Source: Girardinichthys multiradiatus (Eukaryota; Chordata; Actinopteri; Cyprinodontiformes; Goodeidae). Taken from it: 64,000 bases of DNA. The DNA is taken from the NCBI RefSeq assembly GCF_021462225.1, contig NC_061813.1:16950442-17014441 (forward strand). Direction: 5' to 3'. Position numbers and translations under genes: made by a program. This document shows, piece by piece, positions 1 to 11,629 of this stretch; within the stretch, counting starts at the first letter, position 1; each line of letters opens with the position of its first letter. Under the pieces are notes generated by a model that made no database searches, was not told where the DNA came from, and saw nothing but the letters and a program-made list of their open reading frames with translations.

Positions 1-2161
1 CGCCATGTTTGCCAAGTACTCCAACGTCTTTTGGAGAACAGTCTTTTTGTGAAGGGGGAAAAGTGTGAATTTCACCAAACCTGTCACTTTTCTAGGATAC
101 ATTCTCAAGTGTGGACAAGTACGATCTGACCCCGAGAAGATTAAGGCAGTCCTGGAGTGGCCTGTACCAGACACCCGCAAAGCTTTACAGAGATTCCTCG
201 GATTTGCAAACTTTTACAGACGCTTCATAAGAAATTGCAGTCAGACCACTTACTGCCTTAACCTCTTCAAAGGTTTCATTTTCATGGCCACCCGAGGCTG
301 ATGAAGCATTCCAGGCACTAAAGAGGAAGTTCTCTCAAGCTCCCATCTTGATTCACCCTGACTCTTCAAAACAGTTTATTTTAGAGGTTGATGCCTCTGA
401 TATTGGAGTTGGGGCAGTTTTATCGGTGAATTCTGAGGAAGGGAGATTACATCCTTGTGCTTTTCTTTTCACGCAGACTGAACAATGCAGAGAGAAACTA
501 TGATGTCGGAGATAGAGAACTACTAGCTATTAAATTAGCTCTTGAGGAAAAGCGCCACTGGCTTGAGGGCGCAGAACATCCTGTTCAAGTCTGGATGGAC
601 CATAAAAACTTGGTTTACTTACAGTCGCCTAAAAGATTGAACCTACGTCAGTCCCGGTGGTCTTTGTTCTTTTCACGTTTTGATCTTTGTATTTCTTTCA
701 GACCTGGACCTAAGAACACAAAACCTGATTCACTTTCCAGACAGTTTGCAGTAGATGACTCAGTAAAGGAGCCAGCTCCCATTCTACCGCCCAGCTGGAT
801 GGTTGGGGCACTCAAGTGGGAGATAGAAGACATAATCCACAGAGCACAACAACAGGAACCCGATCCTGGCACAGGTCCACCCAATTGTACCTACGTCCTG
901 CTAGTGGTTAGTCAAACTCATTGATTGGTTGCACACTGCTAAATTTTCTGCTCATCCTGGAGTCAGCAGGACAATAGCTCTCATACAGAGAAGGTTTTGG
1001 TGGCCTTCAGTTCACAAAGACGTTAAAGACTTTGTTCAGGCTTGCTCCACGTGTGCCAGAAACAAAACCAGCAATTAACCACCCGCAGGTCTCCTTCAAC
1101 CACTTTACATTCCTAGCCGTCCCTGGTCGCATATAACTTTGGACTTTGTTACCGGTCTACCCCTATCCTCAGGTATGACTACCATTCTCACAATCGTTGA
1201 CCGTTTCTCTAAAACTTGCCATCTCATCCCTCTTAGGAAACTTCCATCAGCACTGCAAACAGCTAAACTTCTCACCAAACACAGTTTTCGGTTGCATGGA
1301 ATACCACATGATATCCTGTCTGACCGAGGTCCGCAATTCATCTCTCAGGTCTGGAAGCAGTTTTGTTTAACTCTAGAAGCTAAAGTTTCATTAACCTCCG
1401 GTTATCACCCTCAATCCAACGGACAAACAGAGACTCAATCAGCAAATTGAATCCACTCTACACTGTCTCACTTCCACTAACCCATCAGACCGGTGCTCAT
1501 ACCTACCATGGGTAGAATATACTTTGAACTCTCACGTTTCCTTTGCTACAGGACATTCCCCTTTCGAAGCATCCATAGGTTACCTTTGTTTTCTGCCGAT
1601 GAGACAGACATCATGGTTCCCTCGGTCCACCAACACATCCGTCACTGCAAATCCGTGTGGAACTCCAACTCCAAACCCTCCAACGAACCGCAGAACAGAA
1701 CAAACAATTCGCTGTTCGACGACGCCGACCTGTCCCGGAATATCAGCCCGGCCAAAAGGTTTGGTTATCAGCACGTGATGTACCATTGAAGTCTATGTCC
1801 CAAAAACGTTCGCCTCGTTTCATCGGACCTTATGAGACTGAGACAGTGATCAGTCCCTCAGCGGTTTGTCTCTGCCTACGTGCAAGCCTTGGCATACACC
1901 CTACGTTTCATGTATCCCAGATAAAGCCTTGGATCCCTAGTGCTCTGTGCCCTCCGCCCGAACCCCCAGCACCCACCCTGGAGCGTCAGGGGCACCCAGT
2001 CTACTCCCTTCCACGGTCCGTTCCTTGTCGACCGGGAGGGTTACGATCCAGAGGACCACTCTTGGGTGCCCCGGTCATTCATCTGTGACCAAACCCTCAT
2101 TGATGACTACAGTGCTTCCTTGCCTACCACTTCTTCTGGGCTGCCAGGCGGCGGCCGTTGA
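1..2161 (+). pseudogene. pol: Broken pol of a Ty3/gypsy element (RT end, RNase H, integrase, chromodomain)
   Basis: This remnant encoded the polyprotein that copies and integrates the element. Positions 1-250 hold the last part of reverse transcriptase with the connection motif GFANFYRRF. RNase H runs from about 340 to 760, with [13 protein letters not shown] at its start and the block DRELLAIKLALEE-RHWLEGA after it. An HHCC zinc-binding region lies at about 921-1077 (LHTAKFSAHPG then CSTCARNK). The integrase core at 1139-1450 keeps all three acidic residues: D at 1142-1144, D at 1322-1324 and E at 1430-1432, with 35 residues between the last two. A chromodomain-like tail (VDREGYDPEDHSWVP) ends in a stop at 2161. 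The frame changes near 80, 460, 925 and 1100, again between 1450 and 1660, and near 2000, so no complete protein can be made. Family assignment is secure; the lineage is not. Confidence 0.93.
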
Positions 2162-2171
2162 GGGAGGATGA
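2159..2171 (+). promoter_or_regulatory. Polypurine tract of the Ty3/gypsy element
   Basis: A purine-rich run (TTGAGGGAGGATGA) lies between the pol stop and the first base of the LTR. In LTR retrotransposons this site primes plus-strand DNA synthesis, and its position directly against the LTR supports the boundary chosen for the repeat. Confidence 0.75.
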
Positions 2172-3118
2172 TGTCACAGTCTGAGTCTGTGTGTGTGTGT
2201 GTTTGGTGTACTTGTCTTCATAATCATTCAGTGTTTCACAGTTGGTGCTGGAGTTCTCAGGTGTGCTGGATGACAGATGTCTCCTATCTGCTGATTGCTT
2301 GGAGGAGTACTTGAGCGGGAGGCTACCAGCACTTCGATGCCAGAGTGTTTGCCTTAGTGGTAACAAGCTCAGCCTCTACTGATCTTTGCTTCGTTTTTGA
2401 ACTTCAAGTAACTTTGTATTTTGTTCCCACGCAGGTTTTTACCTGAGGCTTTGTTTACCTTGCTGAGTTCCGACTTTGTTCCAAAGTTTCTCTGAGCATC
2501 TGGATTATCAACTACTGAGTTAAGGATCTATCTTCCTGTGGATTTCTTACTATTCTGCAAGAAGAATGGCTTAAAATCCCTCTGACCACTGTGCAGGACT
2601 TGTATATGTCATTCCCAAGACGAATTGACCGCAAAAGGAGGCCCTACACCATACTAATACATTATTGTGGTCTAAAACCAGGTGTTTCAGTTTCATTGTC
2701 CAACCCCTGTATCTTCCTGTGGATTTCTCTCTCTACCGTCTGTACCTTTCGGACACGGACCAAGTTGGCGGCTTCCCATTTCCTCCAACTCCAGGACCTA
2801 AGCATCAGCATACCCAGTCCCTCCCTCCACCTCAAACATCGGCACCTGAGTTCCATTTGGGTGGCACCAAGGTGACAACAAAGAAGACAACTGAACGATC
2901 TTCCTTCGCAAGTTAAGACTCAGAATCTCTCTACCCTGTGGTTCAAACTACAACAATTTAGTAAGCCATTTCTCAGATCTAAGTAATCAGTTACTTCATA
3001 TTATTCGTTTGTTCACCAGTCCATTCTTCTTCCTTCCTGTACAGTTGGTGTTTCCAGTCCTCATCCCAGATTACTTTGCTGACAATAAAATCCGTAAAAC
3101 TTTCTCTTCTGAGTGACA
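2172..3118 (+). repeat. 3' LTR of the Ty3/gypsy element (about 947 bp)
   Basis: The segment begins TGTCAC and ends GTGACA, a perfect 6-bp terminal inverted repeat of the usual TG...CA form. It starts just after the polypurine tract. A polyadenylation signal AATAAA lies at 3084-3089, close to the 3' end. A short (GT)n run sits near its start. The partner 5' LTR is outside the window, so LTR divergence and age cannot be estimated, and the target duplication cannot be checked. Confidence 0.82.
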
Positions 3119-3759
3119 GTAAGAGAGCCCATTCCATCCTGTTCTGTGTTGCAAAGCTCATCAATTTAGCATATATCCATAAAATATAAAAATATTTTAT
3201 AATATTTTTATATATAAAAAAAATCTATGGGTTATTTCGATCTGCTGTTCCTTATAAAATCAGTCTATATATGATAATGAAGATTCCGGTTTATGAAAGC
3301 AGACCTCCAAAACCTTTTATTTTGCAAGAACTGTGCATTTTAAAATTAATTATCCACTTTGAAAAACAATAGAAATCAGATTGTGAATCCTTTATTGTAA
3401 TTACTGGCAATAATGCGATAAACTATGCATTTTAAGAAATCAAAAAGTAAAATGTCTGCATCACTCTTTATCTCCAGAGACCTTAGTAGATGAAGGAAGC
3501 ATTTTGGGATTGTTATGGTCCTATGTATTTTACTGACAATCTTAGCCAACTTGTTGGCAAGAAATCAATTTAAGTTAATTAGGTTTTCCTTTAGATTTGT
3601 AAACAAATTTCACTGTAAATGCTGTAAATTATTTTGCTAACACAAATTTGTAACTTTATTTATACAGCAATATTAACAAATAACATCTAGTTTTACAAAA
3701 ATTTACAAAATAAAAGAGAAAAAATATATACACACCGTGATTGTCTCTATTCTATTCTC
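3119..3759. other. AT-rich intergenic DNA, no gene seen
   Basis: This stretch is strongly AT-rich, with long A/T runs around 3185-3235. No recognisable coding segment or repeat family was found. Confidence 0.55.
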
Positions 3760-4060
3760 TATTTCATACAGGGTTGCATTTGGCAGCTAACAAAGCACAG
3801 AGAACTTGGTCTCCCCTTTAGGACATTATCACCTTGTCCAGTTCTCTGGAGGGCCATGCTGTCCCCAGTGCAGCAGTTCCTGCTAGCGATAATTAATTAA
3901 GAGGGCAGGTTAGCTGCAGTGGAGAATAGGCCAAGAGCCTTTTCATCTAGCAGAAAATACAGACAAAATGCCTAGAGACTAATCACCTCCTATCTCTGTG
4001 ATGAAACAATACAGCACTTTGAAATCAGCTGAGATTTAAGAACAGGTGAATTAGCAAAGG
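3760..4060. other. Candidate conserved non-coding block
   Basis: Base composition shifts to balanced, low-homopolymer sequence with no long open frame and no recognised repeat. It contains an ATTA-rich core around 3888-3900 (GATAATTAATTAAG). Such blocks in vertebrate gene deserts are often enhancers, but conservation cannot be judged from one genome. This is inference only. Confidence 0.25.
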
Positions 4061-4435
4061 GGAGTTAGCTTTTTTATGAGACAATACTTTTTAATTTCTA
4101 TGTTTTCATTTGAATAAATAACACATTTTCTCTCTTCAATTTATTAGTTAGATAAAAACCCTCGCTTGATATATAGATTTTACTCCTGTGTAGAATGAGT
4201 TTCAAACTATATTAGAATACACCACTTAACACCAGCGTACAGCCCTACATTATAACATTTACACCATGTTCTTGTGCAAAATGGAAATACAGTGTCAGAG
4301 GGAGATAGAGTCGGGAAGCAAGTAGGGAAAATAATACAACCACATTTAATGAAAGGTTAAATTTTCATTTACTCACTATTGACTGAGCTGAAAGGGCCAT
4401 TATTTATTGTATTGGCATGATGTGGCCCATTAGTG
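4061..4435. other. Intergenic DNA, nothing recognised
   Basis: The sequence is AT-rich, without recognisable coding potential or a repeat family. Confidence 0.5.
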
Positions 4436-4980
4436 CTGTATTGGAATTGGTTTGGCTCCGTTTTCTCCCCCTTTCTCAGTGACTCTGTGTTGCTCAGCGT
4501 TCTGAGATCGCTTCAAGCTAAAGTGCGAGAAAAGACCTGTATGTGCGTTTGTGTGTGTGTGCCTCTACGTGTGTGTTTGAGAGGTGGACGCAGGCTGACG
4601 TGCGCTCAAACTTTCCCCGCTGAATTCCATCTGTTTATTTACCCGCCGTCTGCGTCCTCAAATATTGCTTGGTGATTCAGGCATCGATCTGTTGTTCTCG
4701 CGATCTTACTGACTCATCAATGACAATCTAATTCTGTTCATCGCATTTTATCGCTTGCTGTCTCTGGAAAGTGACAAGACACATTGCCGCCGCATGTAAC
4801 CTAATAAAGGACTGCTCTGCTCAATCCAGATTAAGTCATGAAACAGCGTGGTCCCACAAACACGCGGCACATTCATTTAGAGCGGAATTCTAATTGGGGT
4901 TGATGCAGAGGAGCCGAGAGGTGCAAAGGCTTTCAAATCCTAGTCATCTTTCTTAAGACCAATTATTCATTCGTTTATTA
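4436..4980. other. Candidate conserved non-coding block
   Basis: This is a compositionally balanced stretch that includes CpG sites and several homeodomain-type ATTA/TAAT cores (for example in 4725-4735 and 4885-4895). A short imperfect (GT)n run lies at 4540-4580. No coding signature is credible; the 80-residue open frame at 4433-4675 spans the GT run and matches nothing. The texture resembles developmental enhancers, but this is inference. Confidence 0.28.
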
Positions 4981-5509
4981 GCATCCCAGTGCACACCGCA
5001 CACAGTAGTGAAATAATGAGGGGAAATCTACATAATTCCATGCTTAACAAAAGTAGCCTGAGGCCAAACTGCACTCAAATATTCAGACAAGAGCTCAGGT
5101 CAGTGGGTTTGAGGTTAATAAAGGTAGAAACCTCTTGTTTGTTTCTAATTCTTCCTCAGAAGAAAAGAAAAAATATATTATTTTATTATTTTTTCTTTTT
5201 ACTGTTCCTATATTGCTTTTAATATCTGCACTTCATTAGAAAGTGAGATCTGTGATTGTGCTTCTTGGTTACTGGATTCTTTTTACTGACCAATATTATA
5301 TAAATGGTATATAATATAATAAAATAAAATGTGGAAATTTGCTTTACTATACAATATATTTTCATTATGCTTAAATAACTTCATATCAAGAAGAAAATAA
5401 AACTAATTATTCAAAACTTTGTTGCTCTTCTGCTGCCTCAAAACACAGTTTCAAAAAGAATGTGGTTGTAATTGAATAATTAATAAATGGAAAATAATGT
5501 TAACCTCAT
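4981..5509. other. AT-rich intergenic DNA, nothing recognised
   Basis: Runs of TTTATT/AATATA dominate. The 77-residue open frame here ends in a phenylalanine-rich low-complexity stretch and is not a gene candidate. Confidence 0.5.
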
Positions 5510-6075
5510 GCTGGAAACCTCACAGTTGTTGCCAGGCCTTTTTGGGGCCATTCTGGCCATCTAGACACATTTTCTGGATCCCATTATCACACAGATTCAT
5601 TTTCATAGTGCGGCAGAGGTCAGTGGCCTAAGAATGGCCACTGTGAGTGCCATCTGGCACACTGAGGTCAAGCTTACTGCTCTGATAGCTATGACCTGCT
5701 ATGGTGCGGATTGGTGGATATTTTCTATTTTCTGTGTCACTGGTGGCGACATAGAAAAGTAAACCTCACTGGTGAATATAAGCATTCATCATACTGCACA
5801 TACCTGCTTGCTCTTTGAATTTTATGATCCTTTCACCCGGTTTCTTTCTTAATTTTTTTCCCTAAGCTCTACATAAGCAGCATGAGGCATTACTGGCTTG
5901 TTTTCTGTCCATTGGCACGCTGTGCCAGCATCCGACAGCAGCTCCCTACCACTTTCACAGGCTGTAAACATCTGGGGAAGGCTTTTCATCTGGTCAATGT
6001 GGTAAGGGTACCCAGTGACTCTGGAGGAGCGCCACGATAAAAACAGGGTTCCACCCTTGGTTTAGCAAGCTGAAG
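5510..6075. other. Candidate conserved non-coding block
   Basis: This GC-richer stretch has no recognised repeat. It includes a small inverted repeat at 5621-5643 (CAGTGGCC, 7-base loop, GGCCACTG). There is no coding signature. Listed as a possible regulatory block only. Confidence 0.25.
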
Positions 6076-9000
6076 CCCGCCACTCTGACAAGCTGTTTTA
6101 AAAAAAAGCAAAGGGAAAAAAAAATTTACACCACAAATTAATAGTTTCCTTCAGAAGGTACACTTGGATTAGAGTGGGCTCATTACTTTGACATTTAAAA
6201 TGGCAAGTTACCAAAAGGCTAAGGAACTCAAATGCACCTAACTGCACACATGTGGCTAAATAATTAATCCAAACAGATTTTTACAATTTTATTTACAAAA
6301 CAAATCTTAGACTAAATGTAAACTCCAAACTTTTTTATTCAGTTGATGTTTTCTTTAATATACGTCATGTTGTCTTTATGACCTCGACACCTTTGTAGAC
6401 TAGAATGGCTTGTCCTTTCAAAATTGGACGTTTTTTTATATTTTGGTATACAGAGTCTCTGCATTTCCAATCATATATGGTAAAACCTGTGTCGAGACAG
6501 TAGCTAGTGAAAACATCAAAATTACAGACTGTAAAATTAAGTCAAAATATATGGTTTTTATGGCCAAACTATGCTAGACTTAATTTTTTTCGGACGACGG
6601 AGCTTGGATTTGGAAATGGCATCAAATCTGAGTTCTCCCAAGTAGGAAAATTTGAGAAATTTTCGAGTTGTGATGCTAGCTGCTATTAACAATACAATGC
6701 CTCTCCATTGTATGCATATGAACCCTAAAGGGTTCACATTTGGAGGTTGTACAGCACCACACGGGCAACTGATTTAATGAAACTGTCCAAAGTGCCAAAA
6801 AAGCTTTGCAGCGACAACTTCTTTTGTGATTTTTATTCTGTTAACTTCTGTTCTGTTTTTTTTTTTAACTGATTGTTTTCACTTTTTCAATTTTGTGTTC
6901 AGTCATGTTTTTTGTTTTTAACACAGCACTTTTACTGAAAGTGCTTCATAAATAAACATATGTGTTATTTTCATTAATATTATTAACTTTCATCACATTT
7001 TATATGTGTGGAAGCCATATTAGTCATTGAGTGTGGGGCTAGTACAAAAAGAACCCTCCAAAATATTGGAATTCAAAGATTCTTCAAAAACAACTGCAGC
7101 TCAAGAATTTTTGGTTTCACTTTTATCTCAATTATTATGTTCCTAAACTTACATTTGAAGTTTAATTTTAACTTAGAACAAAGTGAGGCAAAATTCCATT
7201 TTACAAAGACAGTTTTTAAGAATCTGCAATCTAAAAAGCAGTTTCAAAAAAATCTATGTGGGTGGGAGGTAAAAACACATCTGTTTTGCAAAATACCTGC
7301 GTTGTGTGGACAGTGTCATCGTCTGTAACATGAAAGTAAGAAGAAATTATAAGCAACAAAAGTGGCATGGATCCTATACTGCAAAGCCTCTAGCCTTTTG
7401 TTTTTACCTTGCTCGTAAATCTTCAGGAGCAAGGTGTCAATCAGCACCAGTGTCTTCATAAGAGATTTCATCATTCATCTATCTATATATGGAGCTGTAT
7501 GGATAGGGGTATGTCTACAGTGTGTTTTATCTTATTGAAAGGGCGAGTGATTTTCTTTCAGCGATGTGTCACGGTGGAGATGGACTGCAGTTCAACAACA
7601 TTAATATTTAAGGAACCTCAGCAACTGCCTTCATCCTTATACATTATTTGGGCATTTTGTGACACTCACAGATTGCTGTCCCTCAGTGGCACAAGCAGCA
7701 TCCAAAGCTTAGCTCTCATAGTGGCATAATATAGATGCTCATATGATACAACTGAGAGATGCAGGTATATCTCTTCTCTCTGAAGGAAGTTGTTTGATGA
7801 GCCTTTGATCTGCCAAGGACGGCCAGTTGTAGACACAACATAAAACCAGATGTAAAAAACAACACTGACCTATTAGGAATGTGACTTTATTAAATTGTGA
7901 ATGTTAAATCACCCTATTCAACTCAAAGACAGAGACACAAACGAAACTTATTTTTTGTAATGATAATCTATATCTGCACTGACCATATAAAAATATTTTT
8001 AAGAAATAAATATACTAGAAGAAGAGGGGAACAGGGTTTTTCTATTATGTTTAAAGACAAAATGAATACAGAGAACACATTTTAAACTTTCCACAGCATC
8101 GGCGACTAGTGTAGCATTCATAAACTCCAGCTTCTGTGTGTAATCCCTGCAGACTGAGAAACCTTACCCTAACTCCAAAGTTAGCTTTTTCTATGACAGA
8201 TAGAAGCTGAAAGCTTAAAATGATAAAATTGGGTAACTTAGCTATTGTTTCTTCAGCTTTCCTTTTATTTGGTAAAACTCTTGTTCTCTCCCAGCCTGAA
8301 TTAACCAAACATGTCTCATCATGCTGTAAAAAACTGTGTTTCCATTTAAAAAAACACTGAGCTTCTTCCAATGTTTTAAACACCTCACTAATATCAACAA
8401 CAGTTGTCCATTCAGACGTCCATTCAGTAACACAACCCACACCAACGAGTGTTGTGTTTTTGTCAGCATGACCTGGTAGTTCTTAGTATGCTGCTTTCAT
8501 TGATTAAAAAAGGGATGGACTTTTAACTTTCAAGCTGAAGACATTCTGATTTTAGCCACAAGAAGATTTCCTTTTGTGTCTCTATTTAGGACCGGCAACC
8601 TCTCTCTGGAAAACAGGATGAAACAAATCTGTACAAAAAAACTTACCACTGTCACGATGTCTTCATGAAGCTTCTTTGACAACTCTGTATAATGGTGGAC
8701 CTACTGTTTAAATTAGATTTAGTTTTCTGCTGCATCAAGTGATTGTAGTGGGCTACCGGATACGTATTTTTTTTGAGGGAAAAGTATCCAAAGCACTCTA
8801 CTAAAGAAAGATGAAACCGATTTAATAAATATCACAACCGAAATAGATGGAAAGTTTTTGTGATGTTTGCAAATTCTTGATTGGTTGCAATAGCTATATG
8901 CTCTTTTATTTTCATTGTTTGTTAAGATATCGTTTCCTTGTATGAGGATTGCAAAGGAACCATGTATCACTTTGCTACCCATGACTATTTTGAAATAAAG

Positions 9001-10030
9001 AGTCCATCCACAGCATGCAATCTTGATAAAATATGTATATGTGAAGACCAACATACTGTACTTGTAAATAATTTCACAGTTTGAGGGAATGTGGCATTGC
9101 CGCCAGCACTGTTATAGCATTTAAAAGATGCCAGACATTCCAATTCCCCTCAACCCCTTCTTCAACCTCTGAACCTCCGTGTCCAGCTTCTGGGGCTTCT
9201 AATGCATCCCTATACCTCTTCCTGATAGGACTCCTTTACAGCATGTTGGAGCAAATAATGTACTGACCTGAAGCAGTTATGTGCTGTAGAACATTACATT
9301 CTCATCTGGGTGGTGTGGTGACTGTAAAGAACACTCTGTTTGCCATGAAACATGACTTTGCTTACGCTCTGTAGCTGCATGCCCAGGCACCCACGATGCT
9401 CGTACATCAAGTGCCGGTCTTGTCGCTGGCTTTATTGAGAGCAAAAACAAAGGGTTGAGCTGTTTGGAATCATTTTTTCTCCAGACGATTTTTCAAAACA
9501 GCACCAAAAGCTTTCCTTTTGGGGTTTTGAGGTGGCCGAGGAGGAGACAGTGGGCGATAAAATTGATGAATGGCAGATTGATGGATTTCATTCTTGCACT
9601 GAGGAGAAAAACAAGAAAGATGCACATGATTTTTTTCTACATTTTTTTTCCAAAAGTCTGCAGTTTAAGAAAGTAACTTGTGACTGATGAAGATGCATAC
9701 AGACTCTGTTAATGCCTGCCTAGTGATAGTATTGTCAAAGCCTGTAGAAAAATTATATAAACTGATAAAATCTTCTGTTTCCTCATCTTTATGAATGCAC
9801 TGCTTGAATTGCCAGGACCAGTCACTTGTCAAAAAAACTCAAACATATGTTTTTCCAATCAGTGAACGCACCAAAATACGTGGTACCAGGTTGCACTGAC
9901 AACAACGATCTTTCAAGTGAAGTCGACTCAGTTTTTCTGTTTTTAGTATCAATGAGATGGAGTCCGAGGTAACATGAAGATGTACCAAGCTATATACAAA
10001 GAAACTATTTTCTACATAAAGTGGAGACAT
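6076..10030. other. Intergenic DNA, no supported gene
   Basis: No family could be recognised. Short open frames (for example 129 codons on the minus strand at 8051-8440 and 106 codons on the plus strand at 7409-7729) have no motif, no bias and no neighbouring exon signals. A weak THAP-like string near 9868-9960 is described under findings. Part of 7.3-10 kb may be an old decayed mobile element, but this cannot be shown by eye. Confidence 0.45.
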
Positions 10031-10353
10031 CTGTGTTTTCTTCAGGCTGCAAGAAAAAGCGAGACTGTCAGCAGATAGCAGGAAGGCAGAATGCAGAACA
10101 GCAAAATTGCTTAGACTAAACGTTATTTAGTAGAAGTAAAACCAGCAAAATCTTATCGGTAAATCTTTACTTTTCTGTAATAATTTAACTTAATCACTTA
10201 TGATCAAAGACTTTGTACTTTGATAAAAAAATTGGTATAACTTAGCGTCAAACTAAATGTCTTTAAATGTGTCTTATACTGTACCCACAGTAACTAAGGT
10301 AAAGTGAGACCAACCACTGATTTTAGTTTTGATCAGGTTTAAAATGCTCCCAT

Positions 10354-10389
10354 GAAATTTCCAAAGAGAACCCCCTCTTTGGAAATTTC
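10354..10389. repeat. Perfect 15-bp inverted repeat with 6-base loop
   Basis: The arm GAAATTTCCAAAGAG at 10354-10368 is followed by the loop AACCCC and the exact reverse complement at 10375-10389. It would form a stable hairpin in DNA or RNA. No flanking element explains it. Confidence 0.85.
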
Positions 10390-11600
10390 GCAGATTGCAT
10401 ATTCAGTAATCTGTAATAGTTCTGTCTTGAAACAAATCAATGTATATCATGATTTTTAGACTCACAGTAGACCTTCCCGAATAATTTATTTTACCTTTTA
10501 ATTCTGAACGACATTGAGTTTAACGACTTGATCACATCAGAGGAAAGACAGATTCACAGCAAATGTACTTGTACTTGTTTAGAAAAAATGCCAAATGAAT
10601 AATTGTGACAGTTTATAGAATATTTGAAAGAAACAAAATTAAAAGAAATTAAATTAAAGTCACATGAACCTAAGAATTAATAATTGAATCTCAGGTCCTG
10701 ATTTTCTACTAATAACATTTATAACATCGTTCTAGAGAGAGTAACTTCCCCTTAGTGTGTGCCTATCACTCTGAATAATTGCATGTAACATGTGTATAAA
10801 TATTATGTTAATTGGCAATAAAAGGGATTAAAAATATACCATGTAAAAAGTGCACCATTTCATGCTGTTTTAGTGCACTTTCTGTTTACTTAGTTAAGCA
10901 ATGCAATCTCCTGACAAATATTGCACACACATTTTTCAAATCAGTTTCATTTAATAAACATCACATGTAATCACAAAACTTTAATTTCCCCCTCTTGCAT
11001 TCTTTATCCCAGTTAATACCAGGCCTTCGACTTTAATAATGACCCATTAAACAATGTGTTTAGTAAATTGATCTGTGAAGAAACACACAATCACCAACAG
11101 CCACTAATGAGCTCCCATTTGTCTATCGGAGCAGCAAAGAAACAGAGTGAACAGCCTCCATTTCTTTCCAGTCGTTTTTTGTTTTATTTATTTATTTGCC
11201 TTATTTACCCTAATTTTTCTTCTACTCACGAGTCCCGAAATCTTGTTTCAACTTTGTCTTGGTCCATACCTTCTACTGCATCCCTCTCCTTCTCTCTCAC
11301 ATCCTCTTCCTCCTAAAGGACACAGGTGACTGAACCCATGACTGTCCTCGCCCCAGAATATGATACATAACAACTCACCCCCAAATGACAAATCAGGCCG
11401 ACACTGGGCCAAGAAGAGAGATAATGATTTTTCAATGATTAATAAGTGGAAAATAATTGTGTTTCATTAAGATGGATGGAGTTTCATTTGGTGCGGTCTC
11501 GTCTTCTTCACTTCAACGCAAGGAAGGCAATCAAATCTGCCACTATTGCAACCCGTTAACCTGCTATGGCAACAAGGCCAGCCACACGTGTGTTTTTTCT

Positions 11601-11629
11601 GTGTGTGTGTGTGTGTTTGTGTGTGTGTG
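11601..11629. repeat. (GT)n microsatellite, interrupted once
   Basis: About fourteen GT units with a single TTTG interruption. Also open-read as a CA repeat on the other strand. Confidence 0.9.

Larger units (their letters stand above)
1..3118 (+). mobile_element. Ty3/gypsy (chromovirus-type) LTR retrotransposon, 3' half
   Basis: The window opens inside an LTR retrotransposon. In order it shows the end of reverse transcriptase, RNase H, integrase, a chromodomain-like tail, a polypurine tract and a 3' LTR. The order RT-RNase H-integrase followed by a chromodomain tail is that of Ty3/gypsy chromoviruses, a group well known in fish genomes (Sushi/Jule/Amn-like lineages). The 5' LTR, gag, protease and most of reverse transcriptase lie upstream of the window. 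Several reading-frame breaks show this copy is not autonomous. The exact fish family cannot be named without a library search. Confidence 0.93.

Noticed and set aside
6507..6689. 60-codon plus-strand frame in a slightly unusual stretch
   Set aside because: No motif; the underlying DNA may be an old repeat but no family could be supported.
8051..8440. 129-codon minus-strand open frame
   Set aside because: No recognisable motif, and an overlapping frame of similar quality; not distinguishable from chance.
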